A stretch of DNA of 26,500 nt, taken from the NCBI GenBank assembly GCA_033557675.1, contig JAWQRM010000210.1, positions 1-26,500 of the forward strand, written 5' to 3'. The position numbers were made by a program, and so were the translations under genes. Under the pieces are notes generated by a model. That model was not told the DNA's origin. It saw nothing but the letters and a program-made list of their open reading frames with translations, and ran no database searches. Numbering within the stretch: position 1 is the stretch's first letter; each line of letters starts with the position of its first letter. The stretch comes from Coptodactyla brooksi (lineage: Eukaryota > Arthropoda > Insecta > Coleoptera > Scarabaeidae). Shown piece after piece: positions 10,816 through 21,400 of the stretch.

Positions 10816-10879
10816 TCTCTTCCACTGTTCAGAAAATTATTCTCTTAATTCTTCCTCTCGAAGAACGCGACCAATTGCA

Positions 10880-10980
10880 TGCCACTGCTGGCTTCACTAG
10901 ACGAGTATATCTCGTCACATTTCATTATATGAATATATGAATAGGTCACAGGTTTATTTCCTGCCGAGAGGTCAATTTAT
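10880..10980 (+). mobile_element. Second, decayed SINE head in opposite orientation
   Basis: CACAGGTTTATTTCCTGCC at 10947-10965 is a mutated version of the B box at 10750-10766, followed by GAGAGGTCAATTTA, which mirrors TAAATTGACCTTGAAG at the other end. The A box cannot be identified with confidence. Confidence 0.5.
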
Positions 10981-11316
10981 GTTCCTGTTCCAACATGAAC
11001 TAATAAATTACGTGTTTCATATCTGAACAGAATGTTGGCGGAAAAACAACAAATTCTCTTGAATTAACTTTACCGCATGTCAAGTTTTGATGTTTCAAAT
11101 AATTTTTCCGCCTAGATTTACAAAATAGTTGCTTACAAACATATGTGGTGTTTTGAGTTTTATTATTTTTTTCATCAAAACTAAGCGCAGTACGAAAATT
11201 TAATAACCATACAAAAATGTGGAAAAACAACAAATAAAGCGGCAGGTTTGTTAAAAAGTAATTAAGTGCAAGTCTTGTTGTATTTGATTATGTTTAGTGG
11301 ATTGTCAAAACCTAAA

Positions 11317-11397
11317 AAGATGTCACCAGGTAGTGACATCTTCGAAATATTCGAAATATTTCGAAATATTCTTAGAGTTCTACCCTCTAAGAATATT
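11317..11397. repeat. Two adjacent perfect stem-loops with TTCGAAATA repeats between
   Basis: Stem 1: AAGATGTCAC (11317-11326) with GTGACATCTT (11333-11342), loop CAGGTA. Then three TTCGAAATAT-like copies (11341-11370). Stem 2: AATATTCTTAGAG (11365-11377) with CTCTAAGAATATT (11385-11397), loop 7 nt. No gene nearby. Confidence 0.9.
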
Positions 11398-11922
11398 CAC
11401 CTAAAATATGGCTTAAATGGGTGAAATTGTTCAATCATTATTTACAATATTAATTTTATAGATCGCTCTTGACCAAAAAAATAAAGTTGGGACGTAGATG
11501 AATTTGATTAAATCATCTTATTTTGAGGTAAGGAAGCTGTGATAAAGATTATCTAGATATTATATTTGGAAACTTACTTTAACGATTTCTTATTAATAAA
11601 ATAAAACCGCTCCATTTAAAGTAAATAATAAGTTATCAATACAGAAAAATAAATGAACCCATCATAATCTACATCAGTAAGTGCCTTAAAAACCTTTTGT
11701 TAGATATCGAAAGTTATAAGTAGCAACAAGGACTACAAGACATTCCGCACACTGTTAAAATTATAATTTTCTCCCATCAGTTCAAGTTCAAAAATAGCTT
11801 CAGATACCAATCTCAGATTTGAGTTATTTAGCAATAAAAACCATCTAAAACTAGATACTGGTATGTTTCAGATTGCACCATTTATTTATCAATCCAATGT
11901 GATCATGTTGTGCGTTTAAGTA

Positions 11923-12730
11923 AAGTGCATCTAAGACACCAATCAAAATGTTTCATTGTATCAAATCACCCTGTACATCGATATTGATTCACACCATATA
12001 GGTTTTGATTTATTACTTGCATAAGTATGAGGCTATTCAACGTGAGGACCATAAAACATCCAACACTGACCATGGATATATTGAAACCATGTTTAAATTT
12101 ATATAATAGTTATGTATATGTACAATTTCTTTCTTTACACTTCAATATGCACACATTTAACGTTATAGACTTTGACACTGAATACAACGAGAATATAACT
12201 CTAGTGTGGAATTGTTGTTCATAAAAAACAAATGCAGGTAAATAATAATACGGATCTCAATCCAAGTACTTAACAGCGGTAGACGTGATTCGTTTGTATA
12301 CAAATTTTATAAAGGTACATCGAACTACTGCATACTCAAGACACCATTTTAGTATAAAATAATTAATGGGCTTAATTCAAGGAAACTGATAATAAAAAAC
12401 CGACATCGATTATACTAAAATAGTATTTGGAAATATGGAAATGTAAGACATATATCTGGTTAAAAGTACATCTAGATTGATCGAGCAAAAACTTCTCTTG
12501 AAAGAATTTTGCACGAGAGAGCATGCGAATTGTGTTAACGCAAAATTCATCTGGAAGCACGGATGCGTTAAGAAACAAAAGAGCGAGGGTGTAGTCCACA
12601 AAAGAAAATTCTGCCGTTTTTATAACAATTTAATTCAGCAACATTGGAAAGCTTATCATACAACTCAAAAAAAAATCATATAAATAAAGCAGGGGTGTCT
12701 TAGGGTAATCGTCGGACTTTAGATGCACTT
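11923..12730. mobile_element. Possible non-autonomous element bounded by inverted arms
   Basis: AAGTGCATCTAA at 11923-11934 is followed by GACACC; on the minus strand from 12730 the same AAGTGCATCTAA occurs, followed by AGTCCGACGATTACCCTAA and then GACACCCCTGC. The left arm equals the right arm minus 19 bases between two CTAA copies. No coding sequence and no clear target duplication. Confidence 0.4.
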
Positions 12731-13193
12731 CTTATATAACGAATACAAGCGTTTAAGGTGACGAGATTAAAAAAAAGAACAAGTAGGGGGAAAATAACTA
12801 AATCCATGAAAATATTACTAAATCCTATCTAATAAAATGTAAACCCATCACCTTAAATTAGTCTTAATGCAATAATAACTAAATGTATTACTATTAATAA
12901 TCACCAAAAAAATATCGTAAAATTAGACTAGAATGAAAAAAAATAAACATTTGATTTGAAAATATATTATTAAAATAACAATTTAAAATGATACATTGCA
13001 ATACACAGTAAAAGGTAATAAATGAAAGTCATCTAAAATCCTGTTTGTTAAAAAAAAAAGAAAAAACACAAAACAGGGAAGAAAATTCTAGACAGGTTTT
13101 GGTATTTGGAAATGAACATATGGAAGCAATCACAAGTTACTTAAATTCGTTCCTTATTTAGATAAACCTTACAAAAGTGTAATACACCCCTGC
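12689..13193. repeat. Inverted pair GCAGGGGTGT / ACACCCCTGC
   Basis: A 10-bp perfect inverted pair (12689-12698, 13184-13193), extendable to 13 of 14 as GCAGGGGTGTnTTA. CAGGGGTGT ends are seen in several DNA-transposon families. No target duplication was found; it may be coincidental. It shares its left arm with the 11923-12730 structure. Confidence 0.3.
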
Positions 13194-13384
13194 GTTAAGA
13201 AACAAGACTATAAATAGTAATAGTTTAACTTGCACACGGATAAACGTAGCTAATATACGAACTAATAATTACAAATAGACATAAATGTGCCTTAAAAACA
13301 CACCCAACATATGCAAACATATACTTTTTTTGCGTGAGGATTCTAATGCTATCAATAATATAAAACAAATGTGTCACTTAATTT

Positions 13385-13775
13385 GCCTCTCTCAATATAC
13401 GCGTATACGCCACCACGGCTCCGACAGGGCGAGCGAGACTGGACCGAGAGAAATTAATAACAAAATCTAATCGAAAAAGTAGTCAGCTAACAGTCTTAAA
13501 GTAACTTATACTGATAACTGAAATTAGTCAGCCGCATCGGTTGCTCAGGTTCAGCACGTTCGAAACCGCGCACGCGCAATTCAAGCATCAAGGCTAAATC
13601 GTAGTTTCGTTAATATTTTTTTTATATACATACACAGCCTATATGTAAGAATACATCATTGAATAAGAATATGAGTTGAAAGTAGGCAAGGCTCGGTACG
13701 CTATGCGCTCAGATCGGCTCCTATCATACTAAACTGATGCCATGAGAAATCGTGCGGATGACGCACTCCCACTAA
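13385..13775. other. CpG-richer segment, function unknown
   Basis: Clusters such as GCGTATACGCCACCACGGCT, CGCGCACGCGCAATTC and GCTCGGTACGCTATGCGCTC stand out in an AT-rich surround. The GCGCACGCGC near 13568-13577 resembles the palindromic site of NRF1/Ewg-type factors. It could be distal LARP4 3' UTR, a promoter or an enhancer. No ORF here is convincing. Confidence 0.35.
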
Positions 13776-14200
13776 ACAAAGCGATATCCACTATTTTTCA
13801 CAACTGAAATTAATATAGACACAAAGAAGTGTTTCACACAAGAATAATCTATTTTGTACAAACTCTTAACATGACACAATTTTCAAAATTATAAAACTTT
13901 ACACAATTTTTCATCATACTTTCCTCTCAATTCAATACAGTTGAAAAACAGGGAAGGAATATTTGATGTAGTTTAATTTTAAAATGAAAATATGATAAAA
14001 TATTATTGTCAAACATAAAATTTTGGTAATAAAAGCAAAACATTAGTAAAAAAATAATAATAATAATAATAGTGCCCCTTATATTACCTTAAAATAGTCG
14101 ACATGATTAAATTCGAAAAAGAAAACTACTTATCAAAATTAATTTCAAGCCATAAGTATTTTAATTACTCCATACTACTTACTCAATGATAAACCTATAC

Positions 14201-14206
14201 TTTATT
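14201..14206 (-). promoter_or_regulatory. Candidate LARP4 poly(A) signal AATAAA
   Basis: TTTATT on the plus strand is AATAAA on the minus strand, about 1.1 kb after the LARP4 stop. By eye, the next minus-strand AATAAA sites further down are near 12009-12014 and 11881-11886, which would imply a UTR over 3.3 kb. Confidence 0.35.
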
Positions 14207-14714
14207 TATATTCTTTTATAACTAGTACTAGATTTAGGTATATATAATATATATATGTTTAAGTTTTGCCCCACACATTATATTTTTTTTTGCTAAATTG
14301 GTCGTAACATTGAATGTGTATATACTTAATATTACAATTTTTTTTCGCGTTTTTCATTTTATAAATATCGTTTATCCAAAGTATCTGAAGCTGTTTAGAA
14401 ATCCACGGACCTGAGCAACTTAGTGACTGATGCGCTAAGTTAAAAACCCAACAACAATATACACTAGACCTACACTCCCCCTATACAGCTTATACATATA
14501 TGGTAATTATTTGTCAAAAAATAACTTTTAACATTAGTCTGTACAAGATACTGACGCACCGCTCACAAACTTGGAAGGGACAGTTTATGACACTGTGGCA
14601 TGAAAATTTGATGCCTTGGGCGTGTATGTGAATCGAGAACAACGTATCGAATAATAAATTACTCCCAAGCACCACATAACAATAAATAAATATAAATTTG
14701 AGAGCAGTAAATAC

Positions 14715-14748
<34 letters not shown>
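14715..14748. repeat. (AGT)n microsatellite, about 11 copies
   Basis: Uninterrupted AGT units, lying inside the probable LARP4 3' UTR (read as ACT on the transcript strand). Confidence 0.95.
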
Positions 14749-15104
14749 ATTAAAAATCACATAAATCCACAGTCAGAAGCTATTTTTTTGTTTCTTTTCT
14801 TTTTTTTGTTTGTTGTACACGGACTGTTGTTGACTCTTCTTTTCAAATTGGTTTATGCGTCAACCTGAAGACAGCAGACGAGACGTGCGCTCAAGGGCCT
14901 ATCACAGACGCACGCTCTAATGCTGGTCACTAAAAAAACGCCTCTTCATTCATTGTACAGCACTAATAAACATATCAAATATTTAACAGTGTCCTTTTTC
15001 GAGCTAGGAACATATGACTCGCGCAAAAATTAAGTGAAAATTAAAAATGTACATGTACACCTAAATGCCAAGTGGAGGCAGTATTGTCTAGTCCTTATCA
15101 ATAT

Positions 15105-15186
15105 TCACCATATACATATATGTATCTACATATATATATATGTATATACATATATAATCTATATATATATATATATATATATATAG
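15105..15186. repeat. TA/TATG low-complexity tract in LARP4 3' UTR
   Basis: Alternating TA with interspersed GTA/TAC steps, largely self-complementary; includes pure TA at 15162-15183. It creates overlapping shadow ORFs of IYIY repeats on both strands, which are not genes. A TGTATATA (Pumilio-like) match on the minus strand at 15143-15150 is likely a by-product of the composition. Confidence 0.9.
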
Positions 15187-15329
15187 ATTATTTTTCTCTT
15201 CACTCCGGTACGACCACAATATCATCAGCACGCCACCCTGGACTGCACACGGAAAACAATACGACAAACATCGTTCACGCGTCTGCACTAAATGTCCCAC
15301 AAACACTATAACCAGACGTCGTCCATCTG

Positions 15330-15481
15330 CTACTTAGGAGAGCGGGAAGGAACAAAATCTCGCAGCTGCGACGTCCTACCCTCCAGCCTTCTCCGTTGGG
15401 ATCTGTCGTAGCTGTTCCTCGAACCGCTTCTCAAAGGACCCTGCCGCAACTGACCTCCACTATCCTTTTGCTGACCATTGT
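15330..15481 (-). CDS. LARP4: LARP4 last coding exon, C-terminus SRSPK-stop
   Basis: 152 nt, acceptor GTATTTTAG|ACAATGGT. After the split aspartate codon (G|AC) it reads NGQQKDSGGQLRQGPLRSGS, then an Arg/Ser-rich stretch with SQRRRLEGR and the ending FVPSRSPK before TAG at 15330-15332. The Arg-rich tail and terminal V-P-x-R-S-P-K match the end of LARP4 proteins, which fixes the stop. The exon lacks an ORF long enough to stand out on its own, because it is only 49 codons. Confidence 0.9.
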
Positions 15482-18400
15482 CTAAAATACAAACATTTTA
15501 TCAATATACACTTTTACAAATTTAGTAGGCACTCGATAATTTGACCTAATAAAAAACAGAGGTTCCACATTACAAGTAATATTATGTAAAGCAACATAAC
15601 AAATATCTTCATTATGCTGAATCCAATAAAATGATGGCATTGGCACGTAAGGATGTATAATGTTAATTTCTGAGGTCATATTCTTCATCACGTTTAGAAA
15701 TGACTGCTAGTCCAAGAAACCAAGGTTTGTTGTGCCAGCAGGCTGCGTAAGAATTTGTACAAATGTGAGTCATATTTACATTAGAAATTGGCCTTCAAGA
15801 GAAATGGTGGGCAACACTGAAACTCGCATCAAAACTTGCTCTCTTTGTACCAATTGCACTTTCAAATACAAGAATGAAACAATGAAAACTAGGCATTCTA
15901 TGATCCATTTTTGCTTCTGAAGAATGAGTTTCTAGCTGTTGGCCAGTGTCTGATACACGCAATTTTTTACAACAAAGAATGATACTTTATCAACTTGATA
16001 AACAGATATGTATCATGAAAGCAAAAGGTTTGCAGGTTGGATTCCTGCTCAGTGGTGAATTTGTTTTTGTAATGATTCTCAATAATAAATTCATATCGGG
16101 CGTTTCAAAGATTTCTATATGCAGTTGGTGATTTTCAAATATGCATCTGCACTGTATTCAGAACTTGCTGACATTCGTGAATGTCACAAATAATGAAATA
16201 TTTTTGTACAGATGCACATTTAAAAATTAATGCCAACTGCAACTGGAATTTTTTGAAACGCACAATATTAATAATACTTATGTACACGTTACTTTTACAC
16301 TATTCACACCTTACATGGAAACGTGACGCAATATACTCACTTAATCAAAATCAGTGGTGGGGTGCAGTTGTTCAAATTCTTTTGGAACAGGAGAAACAAG
16401 AGGATGATTTTCTGAAGAGTGGGAGAAAGTCTCGCATAGCTATCATGAATGTAAAAGGTTGCAGATTCAATTATTCCTTGGAGTTCAATTCATTCTCTTG
16501 TTTAATAAAAAGTAATCAATGAGAAAGAAATTACTGAGCACCTGCTATATTCATATTCAGGGTCGAGTACTTTTTTATGCGGTAGATACTTTCCACAGAA
16601 AACTGGATATAAATACAATTTGGGTACCAAAGTTGTATTGTTTATATTGATATTGAAGACTGTTGTAAAATTTCTTGGTATCAAAGATATAATTTTTGAA
16701 ATGTTTGAGATTTATATATTACATAATTGTTCCTTGTTAAGCCAAAACCGTTAAAATTAAGGCCGTTTAAATAGTTTAAAGGACAATTTTAAATAATAAT
16801 ATAAACGTGCGCGCGCCTCAACATTACCCGGCGACTGGTTGAAAAATTTAGTAAAAGAAAACAAAAAGTTAAATAACAATAACAATATGTACTTGGCGTA
16901 CTAAAATTTATTTTATTTGATACAGTGGATAAAATATAGTTACTTTTAAGAGAGCTATTTTGCACTTATATTATTTAAAATTGTCCTTTAAACTTTTTGG
17001 AGCAATAAAACTGACCCTTTTCCTTATACCCAATAAAGCAGGTAGATGGGTCGTCCAGACATGTTTAAATCACGGTAAATTAATAATTAAATGAGTTAAC
17101 TCAGGATTGTGGTGTTTCCTTGAACAACCCAATTGCATCAAAAAAGAACCTATTGACAATAAGTTATTATGTAGTAGTCTAGATAAACAAAAAAATACTT
17201 AAGGATTAACAGATATTTCAGTTTCTCAGTACTCCACATAGTTCTACGGCCTTCCTATATACAATTTAAGTCTCACCTTTAGACTCTTTAGCCTCCCGGT
17301 GCTGATCACCTTGGACCCTGTTTATAGCATTTGTGGCATTGCTGCTATTTGAGCTTGTGGCTTTATTATTCTGTGGCACACTTTGTTCACTGAGTAGTTT
17401 ATCTTTAGCCTGTCTCTCCTTTTGTTCCTTGTGATGTTGAGCTACTTGTGCATAGCTCATTCTTGGTGGATTAGCGTTATCCTAGAAGAAATGAAACATT
17501 ATTCATTAATACATTCTGTCATGGGTTTGAAACATTCAGCTTTGTAACAAAGTTCAAACAACTGTCACCAGTGTAACAAAACTTAAAAATAGCTGCTTGA
17601 CGCAAGTTTCACGAACCAAGTTAGCATCAATAGGAATGATGAAAGACCAAATACAGTGCAACTTGAACTCCTTTAACTCAAGTTTCTCTCTAACTGGAAA
17701 TACTTTTTCGTCCCGTGCTTTACTATCCAGTTTACATGTATTTGAAATATTTACTCGAACTTAAACTCTAACTTTTCACTGGGACTTTTGATAGTTCAAC
17801 TTCAGGGAGTTCCACAATACTGATCAACTTATGATTATTCTAAAAAGGCGACACCTAATTAGAAGACAAACGTTTCCTTACCTTCCCTCTGCCCCTTGCT
17901 AACATCATCAGGAGTGATAGAAAACTAGTAGTTTTTCTCATTTGAGTTTTGGTGCAGTGATGACAATTGTATAACACTTTAATATATTCAATAGTACATG
18001 CTTGGGTGCAAGATGCCATCCAGCAGTTTTAGTAGGTAATCATTTAGGATTGATATCATTGTTTAATATGTTTAGAACTCACCATTGGCGGAGGAGTAAC
18101 AGGTGGCTGCTTTTGGGATTCGGGACGTGATTCCTGTCTCGTAAACGGCACTGTCGAAACATGATTCCTCATACTCACGCTTGAGCTGGCCTGAGTCGTG
18201 CGAACGGGTGCTTCGCAGGACATTTCTGTAGTCATGGTTGCAGCATTTGTCGTTGTTGGGCAAGGTGTCTCTAGATCACCATTTAAGAGCACGTCATCAG
18301 TTTTGGTCGATTTATCGGCCATAGTGCATTTTGTTGCCATTGCTGGTACTGGTCTATACAACAAATAGACAAGATGTATAAATAAATGTTCTTCTTCGAA

Positions 18401-21400
18401 CTTAACCTTAACATCGTTGTTACTATATGGTTATAACTAGATAATTCAACTATTGCACTTGACTGATTTTAACACATGGCTGGATTTTAAAAGGTGTAGC
18501 CAGCTCACATATAGGTAATTGAGCACATATGGGTTACAAAAAAACATCCCTAAAGACATTCTCTTTTTCAAGAATGTGAAAAAGCTTTAGTAACAATTAA
18601 CAGCTTTCTACCTTTAGCTCAGTGGTTTCTACATATAAAAATATGTGGGTTGAAAGGTCAAAATGATAATGAAAATGTGTATAGAAATATGTTTTAATTC
18701 TGTGATACTGATTCCTAAATTTATGGGATTAAATTAATGTCTAGATCGTAAGTTTCGAGAGTTTTATTTTCTAATATGAGAGTAATGCAGTTAGCCTTAG
18801 ACGGAAATGGGACATTAATGATCAAGGCAGGTGCAACTTTTTGAGAAAAACCTAGATCCATTTTGTAAAGGGAGCTATAATACTATTGTCATACATCATT
18901 AATTCCCATAATTATTCCGTAATTTTAATTGTAACAGCATGTAATGGAAAACGAAAGAGAAAGATTAAGTTTGTGGGTTTGCAATCTTTGGCTTTGTAAC
19001 AAAATTAAATGATTGTCACCACTACACCAAAACTGAAAAATACCTGCTTGGTGTACGTTTTGCTAACTAAGGGAGCACCATCAAGAGCGTTAAAAGACTG
19101 TTTTGAGTGATGAGTCTTTCATCATTTGTCATGGTGCTAACTTGGTTAGCGAAACGTGTGTCAAGCAAGTATTTTCAACAATAGCAGTTTGTGTATCCTG
19201 AGCTACAAATTACGTAACTGATATCTTTCATTTTAATCACTTAATATTCACTTATTAATTGCACTATGACAGTTTTTATTGCAAAAAATTAGTTAGTCAT
19301 TGACATTATTTTAGAATTAATAATGTATAAGACTAAACGAAATTACTCAGAAAACTTTAATGTTGATTTATTGGTACATTAATGAGGAGGAATATATCTG
19401 CTCATATTGCTTCTATAAATTTAGTCTGGTTTGGCTGCAGAAGTTATTCCCATATGGGAGAATCATACGGTGCCACCGAGGCATTTTATATGCAGTAACT
19501 AAAGCTTGTAGTGTAATGCTCTGTTTGATTCAAACATAAGGGAACGTCATTTTCATAATAGAGCAGTACCATTTGTACCCTTAATTTTGCATTTATTTAA
19601 GTACGAAATATAAATTACAGCTGTTTGGTTATTTTCCAAAATTCCAGTGTTTCTGTTGGTTCTAAAATGAAAATGCATCAGCCCCAAGCATCAAAGACAA
19701 AACATCGACGTCAAACCACATTTTAAATAAAATAAACCTAAAGAACTATTTTCATAGGAATTACATATAAAAAAATTAAATATTTTACTTTAAATAGTGT
19801 GTAAATCAAATTATTATGGTACCTCCGCGAGTTGATGATCGTCTACACAGTCTAATCGTGCGTCTAACGAGATGACGAGGGTTTGAGGATGGAAGCTATC
19901 GGAAAGCATGTTAAAATGCACCGTAACAGCGTTTCCAGAATTTACTGTCGTGCGAAACACCCTGCAGAAGTAAACAAAAGAGGTAGATCTCGAAAAACAG
20001 ATAATAGGTGCATTTTTCATTTTTGTTATTTCCAACGTCAGGAATACTATAGTTTTTTTTTTTCAATTAAAGAAACTGAGTGCATTTTCATTTTAGAATC
20101 GACAGAAAGATTGTGCGCAAGTTCAAGGAGAACCCACGACTTTCAGAGCCTGTTATTCGAATTGAAGACGGTGTAAGGCATGATTCTGCTTACACAATTC
20201 AGTGTCGTTTAAGTGGAGGGGGGGTTCACGGACAATACCCGGCGAAGAAGCCATAGATATGAAAATAGAATGTTGCGGAAAGACTTAAATTTGCGTGTGA
20301 GCACAGTGATTGAACGGTGGAAGATTGAAAAAAGGTCCCTTAGCTGATGGTTATGTTTGTCGACCAAAAAATGAAGGGAATAACCCTAATTACACCATAC
20401 CTACAGTGAAGTTTGACGGTGGTAATATTATGGTGTAGAATTGTTTTTCGTGGAGCGGCGTTCGTAATTCAGTATCATGCAGTTTTAGAATGCTGCCCCT
20501 TATGCTACACATAATATGCCAAATAAATGGCTATTTACGCACGACAACAACCCCAAACATACAGTAAAACAGTAAGAACATGGATTGGCAATAGTGGTAT
20601 TTCATGTCTTCTTTGGCCAGCAGAATCTCCGCACCTAAATCCCATTAAGTATCTTTGGGGGGCAGTCAAAAATTTGGCAATCGAGATGATCTATTTAATG
20701 CCGTAAACAACATCTAGGGTTCGTTGTCTAAAAACTTAATTCACCGTCTAATTGAATCAATGCCGCGCGCAGATGCCAGGCGATAATGAAAGCTCCCGGT
20801 TTCACTACGAAATATTGACGAATCATTTTGGGGCCGATGCACAGTAGGTAGAAAGCGTGATCCAAGCTGCCAAAATACCATTTCTCAAAAGTGCTCTCTG
20901 GATGTCAGGAGTGCTTTTAATGGGTTACCACTAATCTACTGCAACTAGAATCGGTCACCCTTTTGATGGGAATATGAAGTGGTGAAATCTGAACTGTCTC
21001 AAAGTTCAACTTAGTGGATTTAGGTCTGTGCTAGCCTTCATGAAAACTACGCTGGCACCTCAGTTTTGAAGGACGTCATCATATGTGTTGATGTTCACTT
21101 CTAGAACACACTTTTCTGATGCCGAATAATCGACATCTCAAATTGAAAACATTCACGTAACTTGCAGATATTTTGGAGTACAAAAAAAGTATTACGTTGT
21201 ATTGCATTCGGCGGGATGGAATCGTGTTGCCAGACTATTTCCGTACAAAACTACGACAAATTTAGCTGCTAATAACCTCGGCAGAGACCGTTAAAGCGAT
21301 CAATTGGAGGATTTATTGGAAGATAGAGAAGTACCAACAGTACTGCCAACCCAGGGAGCACACTTTTCTGTAGAACACACTTATATAATGCTGAATAACC

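Larger units (their letters stand above)
12015..14180. other. Region left of the probable LARP4 3' UTR, no gene recognised
   Basis: Frames at 12027-12224, 12372-12601, 12477-12683 and 13285-13470 overlap on both strands and match nothing. Contents: part of the 11923-12730 inverted structure, the GCAGGGGTGT pair, the CpG-richer segment 13385-13775 and a short (AAT)n at 14056-14071. Part of this could be LARP4 UTR if a distal poly(A) site is used. Confidence 0.45.
14180..15329 (-). other. LARP4: Probable LARP4 3' UTR
   Basis: Downstream (leftward) of the LARP4 stop there is no coding potential. The sequence has unique-looking, moderately CpG-containing blocks (for example 14551-14650 and 14821-14940) mixed with simple repeats: a TA/TATATACA-rich tract at 15105-15186 and an (AGT)n tract at 14715-14748. 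The first minus-strand AATAAA downstream of the stop appears as TTTATT at 14201-14206. Transcripts may also run past it. The UTR end is therefore a guess; the start is fixed by the stop codon. Confidence 0.5.

Noticed and set aside
15072..15311. Overlapping ORFs of about 70-80 codons on both strands
   Set aside because: They translate a TA-rich simple repeat in the LARP4 3' UTR.
16181..16522. 113-codon plus-strand frame in the LARP4 last intron
   Set aside because: It covers SINE-derived sequence and is antisense to the gene; no homology is recognisable.
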